From Polluticaenibacter yanchengensis (lineage in GTDB: Bacteria > Bacteroidota > Bacteroidia > Chitinophagales > Chitinophagaceae), in contig JAQGEF010000006.1 of NCBI GenBank assembly GCA_027854065.1, positions 124,001-188,000 on the forward strand: a DNA stretch of 64,000 nt, given 5' to 3'. Each line of letters opens with the position of its first letter. Position 1 is the first letter of the stretch. The notes beneath the pieces were generated by a model that was not told the DNA's origin, did no database searches, and worked only from the letters and a program-made list of their open reading frames with translations. Made by a program: the position numbers and the translations under genes. This document shows, in pieces, positions 1-7,475 of this stretch.

Positions 1-3000
1 CGACAACACATTTTAAAGAAATAAGTTTTCAAACCAGCGAAGGTACATGGATGAACCTCGATGTATCTCCGGATGGAAAGGAAATAGTCTTTGATTTGTT
101 GGGAGACATTTACAGTTTGCCAATTACCGGCGGTAAAGCAAAGCTTTTACGAGGAGGCCTGCCAAGTGAAAACCAACCACAATATAGCCCGGATGGCAAA
201 AAAATATTATTTACCAGCGATGCCGGTGGTGGTGACAATATATGGGTAATGGATAGAGATGGCAGCAATGCCAAACAGATTACCAAAGAAACCTTCCGGT
301 TGTTGAATAATGCCACGTTTACGCCGGACGGACAATATATCATTGCAAGAAAACATTTTACAAGTGGTCGTTCCCTGGGTGCAGGCGAAATGTGGCTGTA
401 CCATATTACCGGCGGTGGTGGCATCCAGTTAACTACCCGTAAAAATGATCAGCAGGATGTAAACGAACCGGCAATGTCACCTGATGGAAGATATCTGTAC
501 TATTCCGAAGATATGTATCCCGGCGGCTTTTTTCAATATAACAAAGATCCTAATAACGAAATCTTTGTCATTAACAGGTATGACAGGACAACCGGCAAAA
601 CCGACAGAATCACAGGCGGCGGCGGAGGGGCATTCCGTCCCAAAATAAGCCACAATGGCAAGCTGCTGGCCTTTATAAAAAGGGTCCGTACTAAAACCGT
701 TCTATATTTACGAAGCCTGGAAACAGGAGAAGAATGGCCGGTGTATGACAAGCTTAGTAAAGATCAGATAGAAGCCTGGACTGTGTATGGTGCTTATGTA
801 CGTTACGCTTTTACTCCGGATGATAAGCATATCATTATCTGGACGAATGGTAAAATCAATAAAATTGACTTAAGTAAAAATAATGAGTCGGTCGAGATCC
901 CGTTTGAAGCAGATGTTAAACAGCGGTTAAATGATGTAGTCCGTTTCCAGCAGAATATTAACCAGGATCAATTCAATGTAAATGTTATTCGCCAGGCTGT
1001 AACATCACCGGATGGGAGGTGGGTAGTGTTTAATGCACTAGGTCAGTTATGGAAAAAGCAATTACCTGACGGCGCACCCGTACGTGTAACAACAGGCACA
1101 CAATTCGAGTTTGACCCTGCTTTTTCACCAGATGGTAAATCAATTGCATTCGTACAATGGAATGATGCCGATAAAGCAACCGTTGTCACATCTAATCTCA
1201 ATGGAGGTGCAATACAAAAAGTAACCGCTAACCCCGGTATATACCGCAGTCCGTCCTTTAGCGCAGATGGTCAGAAAATAGTATTTGTGCGCCAGGGCTC
1301 TAATAATACATTAGGAGAAGGTTATACTACCAAACCGGGTATTTATGTTGTAGGTGCAAAAGGAGGAGAACCTGAATTTGTTACAGCTGCAGGCGGTGAC
1401 GCTGCTCCGTTTTTTAGTAAAGATGCTAAAACCGTTTACTACCAGTTCCGCAATAGCCTTGCAAGTGTAGATTTGGATGGCAATAACAAACAAACACTGT
1501 TGAAAGGCAAGTATAGCAGCCAGTTCGCAATATCCCCTGATGAACTGTGGGTCGCGTTTGTGGATTTGCATAAAGTATATATTGCCGCATTGCCACAGGT
1601 CGGTAAAACCATAGATATGGAATCCGGATCGGTCAGTTACCCTGTAAAACAAGTCAGCAGGGATGCCGGTATTAATCTCCATTTTTCTGCAGACAATAAA
1701 AAACTTCATTACACATTCGGAGACCAGTATTATACCATTCATTTAGACGAACGTTTTGAGTTTATAGCCAATAAACCGGACAGCCTGTTTAAACTTCCTG
1801 ATCACGGTATTTCAATTGGTTTAAAAGGAACAACAGATAAACCAAAAGGAAGTATCCTGTTTAAAAATGCCAGGATTGCAACAATGGGCAATGAGGGGGT
1901 TTTAGAGAACAGCGACATTTTAATAGAAGGAAATATTATAAAAGCAGTTGGTAAAAATCTAACAGCGCCTAACAATGCAAAAATTATAGATGCTACCGGA
2001 AAAACGATTATACCGGGCTTTATAGATGCTCATGCTCACGGTAATCATTTTGGAAGCGGTATTACCCCTCAGAACAATTGGACCTATAATGTCAATCTTG
2101 CATTTGGCGTTACCACTATGCACGATCCCAGTGCAACCAGTGAGTATGTTTTTGCTCAGAGCGAACTGGTAAAAGCCGGTAAAATAGTAGGGCCAAGAGT
2201 CTTTAGTACCGGGACTATCTTATATGGTGCTGACGGCGATTTTAAAGCCGTCGTTAATAATTATGAAGATGCGTTAAGTGCTTTGCGGCGCAGCAAGGCA
2301 TGGGGAGCGTTTAGTGTAAAAAGTTATAATCAGCCACGTCGTGAACAACGCCAGATGATTATAGAAGGTGCGCGTGAATTGGGCATGGAAGTCGTGCCGG
2401 AAGGAGGCTCTTTCTATACACATAATATGAGTATGATTGCAGATGGACATACAACAATCGAGCACAATATTCCTATTCCAATTTTGTATAAGGATGTGGT
2501 AGAATTCTGGAAGCAAAGTGGCACAGGATATACACCGACACTTATTGTGAGCTACGGTTCTGTGAGCGGTGAATATTACTGGTATCAAAAAACGGATGTT
2601 TGGAAAAACGAGCGTTTACTACGTTTTACCCCACGTAATATTATTGATGAGCGTAGCCGTCACCGCACCATGTTGCCGGATGAAGAGTATGAGAACGGTC
2701 ATTTTTTAGTCTCTGCAAGTGCTAAAAGACTTTTGGAAGCAGGTGTGCCGGTCAATATGGGCGCACATGGACAAATACAGGGCATTGGTGCCCATTGGGA
2801 AATCTATATGATGACCCAGGGTGGTATGAGCCCCTTACAGGCTTTACAAACGGCAACAATCAATTCCGCTAAATCATTAGGCTTGGATAAGTCAATTGGT
2901 AGTTTGGAGCCAGGTAAACTAGCTGATTTATTAATATTAGACAAAAACCCGTTGGAGGATATTTATAACTCACAGTCTATTAAATATACAATGGTAAATG

Positions 3001-3158
3001 GCCGTTTGTTTAATGCAGAAACAATGGCGCAGGAGGGAAATTATCCAATGCCTGAGCCTAAACTTTGGTGGCAGAATAATAAATCAACATTTTTCGGATT
3101 TCATAATTACAGCATAATGGATACTGAAACACAACAATGTGGGTGTGGTATTCATTAA
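1..3158 (+). CDS. PD40/TolB-propeller amidohydrolase, 5'-truncated at window edge
   Basis: The reading frame is open to base 3, so the gene begins outside the window and the ATG at 51 is internal. About 600 residues carry repeated WD40-like PD40 motifs (SPDGKKILF, SPDGRYLYY, SPDGKSIAF), as in TolB-type propellers. An amidohydrolase domain follows: KNARIATMG at about residue 605, the metal-binding IDAHAHGNH at about 658, and the C-terminal GSLEPGKLADLLILDKNPL typical of imidazolonepropionase/dihydroorotase-like enzymes. Family members are usually exported and act on unknown cyclic amides or peptides. The signal peptide would lie in the missing part. A strong terminator follows at 3181. Family assignment is firm; the substrate is unknown. 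Confidence 0.9.
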   Translation, partial: TTHFKEISFQTSEGTWMNLDVSPDGKEIVFDLLGDIYSLPITGGKAKLLRGGLPSENQPQYSPDGKKILFTSDAGGGDNIWVMDRDGSNAKQITKETFRLLNNATFTPDGQYIIARKHFTSGRSLGAGEMWLYHITGGGGIQLTTRKNDQQDVNEPAMSPDGRYLYYSEDMYPGGFFQYNKDPNNEIFVINRYDRTTGKTDRITGGGGGAFRPKISHNGKLLAFIKRVRTKTVLYLRSLETGEEWPVYDKLSKDQIEAWTVYGAYVRYAFTPDDKHIIIWTNGKINKIDLSKNNESVEIPFEADVKQRLNDVVRFQQNINQDQFNVNVIRQAVTSPDGRWVVFNALGQLWKKQLPDGAPVRVTTGTQFEFDPAFSPDGKSIAFVQWNDADKATVVTSNLNGGAIQKVTANPGIYRSPSFSADGQKIVFVRQGSNNTLGEGYTTKPGIYVVGAKGGEPEFVTAAGGDAAPFFSKDAKTVYYQFRNSLASVDLDGNNKQTLLKGKYSSQFAISPDELWVAFVDLHKVYIAALPQVGKTIDMESGSVSYPVKQVSRDAGINLHFSADNKKLHYTFGDQYYTIHLDERFEFIANKPDSLFKLPDHGISIGLKGTTDKPKGSILFKNARIATMGNEGVLENSDILIEGNIIKAVGKNLTAPNNAKIIDATGKTIIPGFIDAHAHGNHFGSGITPQNNWTYNVNLAFGVTTMHDPSATSEYVFAQSELVKAGKIVGPRVFSTGTILYGADGDFKAVVNNYEDALSALRRSKAWGAFSVKSYNQPRREQRQMIIEGARELGMEVVPEGGSFYTHNMSMIADGHTTIEHNIPIPILYKDVVEFWKQSGTGYTPTLIVSYGSVSGEYYWYQKTDVWKNERLLRFTPRNIIDERSRHRTMLPDEEYENGHFLVSASAKRLLEAGVPVNMGAHGQIQGIGAHWEIYMMTQGGMSPLQALQTATINSAKSLGLDKSIGSLEPGKLADLLILDKNPLEDIYNSQSIKYTMVNGRLFNAETMAQEGNYPMPEPKLWWQNNKSTFFGFHNYSIMDTETQQCGCGIH

Positions 3159-3180
3159 TTTAACCTACTCTTTTTAAAAG

Positions 3181-3211
3181 AAAATGGTACCCGGAACAGG
3201 TACCATTTTTT
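3181..3211 (+). terminator. Rho-independent terminator after the amidohydrolase
   Basis: An AAAATGGTACC / GGTACCATTTT stem with a 7-nt loop is followed by a T-run, 22 nt after the stop codon. Confidence 0.85.
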
Positions 3212-3318
3212 GTTTTAACTAAAGGTAGATTATGTTAATCTTTGGACCTTTGCTATTTCATTAACATCAAAAGCCAGGAAAAAAGTGGAAATTGTGAAAT
3301 GAAGGCCGTTAAAACGGA

Positions 3319-3535
3319 AGCCATGAATATGGAAGCGTTAGGGATTGACAGCAGTACCCCCGCAGTCCCGATGGCAGCAGGACAGGTTGTTATTACTAAA
3401 CTATTTGGAATTTTAATGGCATCGGGATGCGGTGTACTGCAGAAAGCCCGACCCCATTGCAGGTAGTAAGAGTAACCATAAAATTACCTGATAAATTGGC
3501 CGCTTACAGGTTGCAATGGGGGAACGCCAAAAGGA
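3319..3535 (+). repeat. Dispersed structured element, type B, copy 1
   Basis: This fills most of the 3159-3620 gap. It begins with ATATGGAAGCG. A long-range stem pairs GCAGTAC (3351-3357) with GTACTGC (3434-3440), CCGCA (3360-3364) with TGCGG (3428-3432), and CCCGATG (3367-3373) with CATCGGG (3420-3426). After the shared AGAAAGCCCG box comes a second stem, CCCCATTGCA (3452-3461) with TGCAATGGGG (3512-3521). Homologous elements lie at 7256 and 43277 with different but still complementary arms. A 74-codon frame inside it (3242-3466) is a by-product of the repeat. Confidence 0.75.
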
Positions 3536-3620
3536 AATATGTTAAATGTAAGTGAAATACAACTTTAAATTTAACTATTGTCCCCCTCGTTCGTCTTAAT
3601 AATTATAAAAACATTTTGCC

Positions 3621-4781
3621 ATGACCAGATATAATATAAACAGAAGTTTTCAAATGTTATTTCTAGCATTGGTCTTAAGTGCTACTACAGTGAATGCACA
3701 AAGAGGCGATGCGAGAGGGAACAACGGCCGCGGTGGAGGAAATAATAACGGAGCGCCTGCCAGAAGCGGTGGTGGCATGTCAACCGGCGGGCGTCCGAGT
3801 GTTTCGTTTAGCAACGGAGGTCAAAATCGCCCTACCATAAATAGAGATTTTAATCGCGGAAATATTAGCAGCGACAGGAACATAAACAGAAACAATACTG
3901 TAAACCGGAGTAATAATTTCGATAGAAATAATAATGGCGGTAACAGAAATATAGACAGGGCTTTTAATCGCAACCAGACTTTCAGTAGTAATCGGGGAAA
4001 CCAGGTTCCGGACAGAAATAGTCGCCCGGTTCAGGTGCCAAGAAATAGTAATAATTTTAGTAATAATTATGGTTCTACACGCAACTACGGAAACAGAAGT
4101 TTTAGACCGGTGCAGGTACCGCGAAATCACTTTAATAATGGCCGCAGATTTGTAAATTATCATAATCACGGTAATTATTACACATTTAGCCGTCCTGCAA
4201 TAAATCGTTTTTATTATGGTTCCAGGTTTAATTACTATCCATATTATTACCGTCCTTTTGTTGGTTATGGCATTGGATTACGAATAAGCCTGTTACCTGT
4301 GGGGTATTACGGCTTCCATTGGGGCAATATGCCATACTATTATTATGATGGTATTTATTACCGCAGTAATGTTGTTTTAAACAATAATGTTAGTACTACT
4401 TATTATGAAACCATTGATCCGCCATTGGGAGCAAGAGTTCCTAACTTACCAGGCGGGGCAGAACGTGTAACGATTAATGGCGCTGAGTATTTTGAATACA
4501 AAGGCACATACTATGAAAAAATGTATAATGAAAAAGATGAGGTTTTGTACGAAGTAGTCGGAACAAATGGTGTATTGGAAACAGACAGAGGGGCAATGGA
4601 TGAATTTCAGGAGATGTTGAAAAGTGGAGAAGCCCTGGCTAGTTTACCTGCCGGATCCAAGAAAGTAGTACTAAATGAAGTATCTTATTATGTAACTCCA
4701 AACGGTGATTATTACCAGGAGTTTGTAGATGGTGATGGGAATGTTTTTTACATAAAAAGTGGTGCAGCTACAAATCAGTAA
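3621..4781 (+). CDS. DUF6515-like secreted Asn/Arg-rich protein
   Basis: This 386-residue protein has an N-terminal signal peptide ending near VNAQ (about residue 26). Residues 30-170 are low-complexity and rich in Asn, Arg and Gly, with two RPVQVPRN repeats. A Tyr-rich section follows with GYYGFHWGNMPYYYYDGIYY, then a C-terminal part with two similar modules (GAEYFEYKGTYYEKMY and VSYYVTPNGDYYQEF). This layout matches what I know as DUF6515 proteins of Bacteroidota, whose role is unknown; an envelope or periplasmic place is inferred from the signal peptide. It is monocistronic, with its own terminator at 4812. The Asn/Arg-rich region could be disordered and bind nucleic acid or polysaccharide, but nothing here proves it. 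Confidence 0.75.
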   Translation: MTRYNINRSFQMLFLALVLSATTVNAQRGDARGNNGRGGGNNNGAPARSGGGMSTGGRPSVSFSNGGQNRPTINRDFNRGNISSDRNINRNNTVNRSNNFDRNNNGGNRNIDRAFNRNQTFSSNRGNQVPDRNSRPVQVPRNSNNFSNNYGSTRNYGNRSFRPVQVPRNHFNNGRRFVNYHNHGNYYTFSRPAINRFYYGSRFNYYPYYYRPFVGYGIGLRISLLPVGYYGFHWGNMPYYYYDGIYYRSNVVLNNNVSTTYYETIDPPLGARVPNLPGGAERVTINGAEYFEYKGTYYEKMYNEKDEVLYEVVGTNGVLETDRGAMDEFQEMLKSGEALASLPAGSKKVVLNEVSYYVTPNGDYYQEFVDGDGNVFYIKSGAATNQ

Positions 4782-4811
4782 AAGGTTGTTAGTTTAATTA
4801 ATAGGTGTGCG

Positions 4812-4840
4812 CAGGGCGAATAATTATTCGCCCTGTTTTT
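4812..4840 (+). terminator. Terminator after the DUF6515-like gene
   Basis: A perfect 24-bp palindrome (CAGGGCGAATAA/TTATTCGCCCTG) followed by five T. Confidence 0.9.
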
Positions 4841-4898
4841 ATATGGGAAAATAATTGATTTTTTATTTTAGTTTATTAGTTATTTATTTTCAATTATA

Positions 4899-4906
4899 TA
4901 TATTTG
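4899..4906 (+). promoter_or_regulatory. Candidate -7 promoter element
   Basis: TATATTTG matches the Bacteroidota -7 consensus TAnnTTTG exactly and lies 22 nt before the ATG at 4929. Confidence 0.45.
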
Positions 4907-4928
4907 GAAAATTTTAAACTAACTTATA

Positions 4929-5465
4929 ATGAAAAAGATTCTGTTAGGAGCAGCGTTATTATTTGTAAGCGTATTTAATAAGACAAACGCGCAAGCTGTA
5001 GAGAAAGGAAATTTTGTTATTAATGCCGGTATCGGATTGGGTGGACTTGATCATGCTTATGATTTTAATGTTTCTCCGCAATACCTGGTAAGTGCTGACA
5101 AAGCAATATGGGAAATCGGTAATGCGGGTGTTATAGGTCTGGGAGCTTTTTTGGGTACCAAATCTTATAAGTATGATAATTTTGGTGTTAAGGAAAAATG
5201 GTCTCAACATACGATTGGTGTGAGGGGCACTTTTAACTTCGGTTTTATTCCTGTAGAAAAGCTGAATGTATATGCCGGCCCTACAATTGAGTACACTATC
5301 ACAACCGGTGACGGCGATTATTTCTTTGATAAGAATTTAATTGGTGCCGGTGCTTTGGTGGGTGCACGATACTATTTCACGCCGAATATTGGTGTTTTTA
5401 CTGAATTAAATGCGGGTGGTAATATAAACTCCTTATTAAGATTAGGAGCTGCATTTAAGTTTTAA
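4929..5465 (+). CDS. Small outer-membrane beta-barrel protein (paralogue of 42547-43077)
   Basis: A 178-residue protein with signal peptide MKKILLGAALLFVSVF...NAQ. The mature part consists of alternating amphipathic strands (KGNFVINAGIGLGGL, YVGxT-like strands) ending in an aromatic residue (LGAAFKF), the usual end of an outer-membrane barrel. It resembles the 176-residue protein at 42547-43077 over its full length: both have VEKGxxxINAGIG, WEIGxxGVIxLG and EKLxVYxG. The size suggests an eight-stranded barrel of the OmpA/OmpW-like type. Its function is unknown. A terminator follows. Confidence 0.7.
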   Translation: MKKILLGAALLFVSVFNKTNAQAVEKGNFVINAGIGLGGLDHAYDFNVSPQYLVSADKAIWEIGNAGVIGLGAFLGTKSYKYDNFGVKEKWSQHTIGVRGTFNFGFIPVEKLNVYAGPTIEYTITTGDGDYFFDKNLIGAGALVGARYYFTPNIGVFTELNAGGNINSLLRLGAAFKF

Positions 5466-5484
5466 ATCGGAACTATTTGCATAG

Positions 5485-5517
5485 AAAAAGCGCCATTTTA
5501 CGTGGTGCTTTTTTTAT
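5485..5517 (+). terminator. Terminator after the 4929 barrel gene
   Basis: An AGCGCCA / TGGTGCT stem (one G-T pair) with a run of seven T, about 20 nt after the stop. Confidence 0.8.
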
Positions 5518-5626
5518 GTAAATAGTTTTGCTGTTTGCGATATATAAATTTCTCCTAAAGATTAATGAATGCTATTTATAATATAATGTATATGTGTATT
5601 AATTTTAGTAATTTATACATTATTAA

Positions 5627-5683
5627 TAATTATATTCTGCCAAAATTGTCTTTTTTTGATAGTTTTGGCGAAATATAATTTAT
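5627..5683 (+). repeat. Left hairpin flanking the ATPase gene
   Basis: Arms 5627-5650 and 5658-5680 pair over 23 positions with three G-U wobbles and one mismatch, which suits RNA better than DNA. The right arm, AGTTTTGGCGAAATATAATT, ends 4 nt before the ATG of the ATPase, and its T-rich extension ends at 5683. The right hairpin at 7101-7157 is homologous: 21 of 23 bases agree in the 3' arm. In mRNA this hairpin would occupy the ribosome-binding region of the ATPase. Confidence 0.75.
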
Positions 5684-5684
5684 T

Positions 5685-7094
5685 ATGTCGGAACTGGTTG
5701 GTCGTACTTACGAGATAGATTTGCTCAGGTCGGCACTTAAAAATAATAAGAGTGAACTGATTGCTGTGTATGGCAGACGCCGTATTGGCAAAACTTTTTT
5801 AATACGTGAAGTATATAAAAAGGACATCATTTTTGAAGTATCGGGGCTACATAATGGTACAATGTCCGATCAGTTGCAAAATTTCACAAATGCTATCGTT
5901 AAAAACTGGGGAAGGAAGCGCGTCGTAACGCCTGCCAGTTGGCTGGATGCTTTTGCACTTCTCGAAGCATATCTCAATTCAATTAAAACAAAAAAGAAGA
6001 AAGTTATATTTATAGATGAGTTCCCATGGATGGCGACTGCAAAATCAAAGTTTTTGATGATGTTTGAGAATTTCTGGAACAGTTACTGTACAAAACGAAA
6101 TGATCTGATTGTGGTTATTTGTGGGTCTGCTGCATCATACATGATTCAGAAAGTAATTAAAAATAAGGGCGGTTTACATAATAGAATATCGCAAAAGGTT
6201 CGCTTATTGCCATTTACATTAAGTGAAACAGAACTATTCCTGAAAAGTAAGGGTATTAAATATACACACTACGATATATGCCAGATTTATATGGTAATGG
6301 GTGGCGTTCCCCATTACCTGGAGAAATTACGGAAGGGCTTAAGTGTTGCACAAAATGTGGATAGACTTTGTTTTGAAAAAGACGGGCTATTAAGAACAGA
6401 GTTTGACGAACTATACCAATCGTTATTCGATAATTCAGATAAGCATATGGCAATTATTAAAGCCCTTTCTACATCTAATAAGGGTATAACCAGGCAACAG
6501 TTAATTGAAAAAAGTAATATTTTTAGTGGTGGAGATTTTTCATCTAAAATGGAAGAGTTAATAGAATCAGGCTTTGTAAGTGACTATACATACTATGGTA
6601 ATAAAAAGCAACTGTCTCTTTATCGGTTGTCGGATGAATACTCCAGGTTTTATTTACAGTTTATTTTTAGCAATAAAGATAATGGTGCTGGTACCTGGAT
6701 AAGGCTTCATAAAAGCAACAGGTTTGTAGCCTGGTCAGGATTTTGTTTTGAAACCTTGTGTTTGAAGCATGTGGGTAAAATAAAACAGGCTTTGCGAATC
6801 GAAGCTATTTACTCTACAAGCAGTAGCTGGTTTAATGATACTGCACAAATAGATCTGTTAATAGACAGGGATGACAATATTATCAACCTGTGTGAAATGA
6901 AGTTTTATAATGGGTTGTTTAGTATAGATAAAAGCCATTATTTGAATATTAAAAATAAAGTACAGCAAGTACAGAAGCTGGTAGGGAATAAAAAAAATAT
7001 ATTTGTAACAATGATCACAACATTTGGAATTAAAGAGAATGGTTATAGCAATGAACTTGTCCAAAATAGTTTGTTATTAGAAGACTTGTTTTAA
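5685..7094 (+). CDS. AAA ATPase with C-terminal DUF234/PD-(D/E)XK-like domain
   Basis: A 469-residue protein of the archaeal-type ATPase family (ATPase_2 plus DUF234). Walker A is GRRRIGKT (residues 30-37), Walker B is VIFIDEF (about 107-113), and a sensor-like VICGSAASYM follows near 146. A winged-helix-like part (about 250-310; SNKGITRQQLIEKS) comes next. The C-terminus has QIDLLIDRDDN...LCEMKFY (about 388-405), which fits the D...ExK core of a PD-(D/E)XK nuclease. Family members are common and often multicopy in Bacteroidota, with no settled function. It stands alone, bracketed by two homologous hairpins (5627-5683, 7101-7157). No Shine-Dalgarno is visible because the left hairpin ends at the start codon. 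Domain assignment is firm; mobility or defence roles are inference. Confidence 0.85.
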   Translation: MSELVGRTYEIDLLRSALKNNKSELIAVYGRRRIGKTFLIREVYKKDIIFEVSGLHNGTMSDQLQNFTNAIVKNWGRKRVVTPASWLDAFALLEAYLNSIKTKKKKVIFIDEFPWMATAKSKFLMMFENFWNSYCTKRNDLIVVICGSAASYMIQKVIKNKGGLHNRISQKVRLLPFTLSETELFLKSKGIKYTHYDICQIYMVMGGVPHYLEKLRKGLSVAQNVDRLCFEKDGLLRTEFDELYQSLFDNSDKHMAIIKALSTSNKGITRQQLIEKSNIFSGGDFSSKMEELIESGFVSDYTYYGNKKQLSLYRLSDEYSRFYLQFIFSNKDNGAGTWIRLHKSNRFVAWSGFCFETLCLKHVGKIKQALRIEAIYSTSSSWFNDTAQIDLLIDRDDNIINLCEMKFYNGLFSIDKSHYLNIKNKVQQVQKLVGNKKNIFVTMITTFGIKENGYSNELVQNSLLLEDLF

Positions 7095-7100
7095 TGACTA

Positions 7101-7157
7101 AAATTATAATCCGCCAAAACTAGCAAAAAAATGAAGTTTTGGCGGATTATAATTTAT
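7101..7157 (+). repeat. Right hairpin flanking the ATPase gene
   Basis: Perfect 21-bp inverted repeat (arms 7101-7121 and 7135-7155, 13-nt loop) starting 6 nt after the ATPase stop codon. Its 3' arm repeats that of the left hairpin (5661-5683) with two differences, so the gene lies between direct copies of one hairpin. There is no T-run, so an ordinary terminator is unlikely. Confidence 0.85.
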
Positions 7158-7171
7158 CAGTCTATATGTAA

Positions 7172-7193
7172 AAATATACCATTTGGTATATTT
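7172..7193. promoter_or_regulatory. 22-bp palindrome of the ATACC-NTTT-GGTAT type
   Basis: AAATATACC-ATTT-GGTATATTT: 9-bp arms and a 4-bp centre. It resembles operators of TetR-type dimeric repressors. Related palindromes occur at 19107-19138 and 19461-19480. No TetR gene lies in the window. Confidence 0.5.
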
Positions 7194-7255
7194 ATTCTGA
7201 AGTGAAACATGTTGTTGGGAAATTTTATTGAGCGATTGTAGCTGTTGTATTGTAA

Positions 7256-7453
7256 GCCAGAAATATGGAAGCGGCAGGGATAGGAGCAAGTACCCCGCAG
7301 GCGGCAGGGGGGATGATAAAGCGAAGCTATAGGCGTTGATGGCCGCCGCGGAGTACTGCGGATAGCCCGGCACTCGGCTTGAATTATACCGATTGTTTTA
7401 TTCCTGTAAAAGCCTTTAAATATAAGAAGCGGCCGAGTGGCCGCCCTTATATT
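7256..7453 (+). repeat. Dispersed structured element, type B, copy 2
   Basis: This starts AAATATGGAAGCGG. The long stem pairs GTAC (7290-7293) with GTAC (7353-7356), CCGC (7295-7298) with GCGG (7348-7351), and GCGGC (7301-7305) with GCCGC (7342-7346). The second stem, after ATAGCCCGG, pairs CACTCGGC (7371-7378) with GCCGAGTG (7432-7439). The end (about 7421-7453) also folds as a TATAAG...GCGGCC/GGCCGC...CTTATA hairpin, which could end acs transcription. An 89-codon reverse frame over it is spurious. Confidence 0.75.
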
Positions 7454-7475
7454 AATATATCTTTGTAGCAGGATG

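Noticed and set aside
3242..3466. 74-codon plus-strand frame similar to one at 43280-43474
   Set aside because: The similarity (NMEAxGI...LQKARP) comes from the type B DNA repeat. The frame is not kept in copy 2, so it is not a conserved protein.
7104..7373. 89-codon minus-strand frame
   Set aside because: It lies over the ATPase hairpin and type B element; its sequence follows the repeat and it has no gene-like signals.
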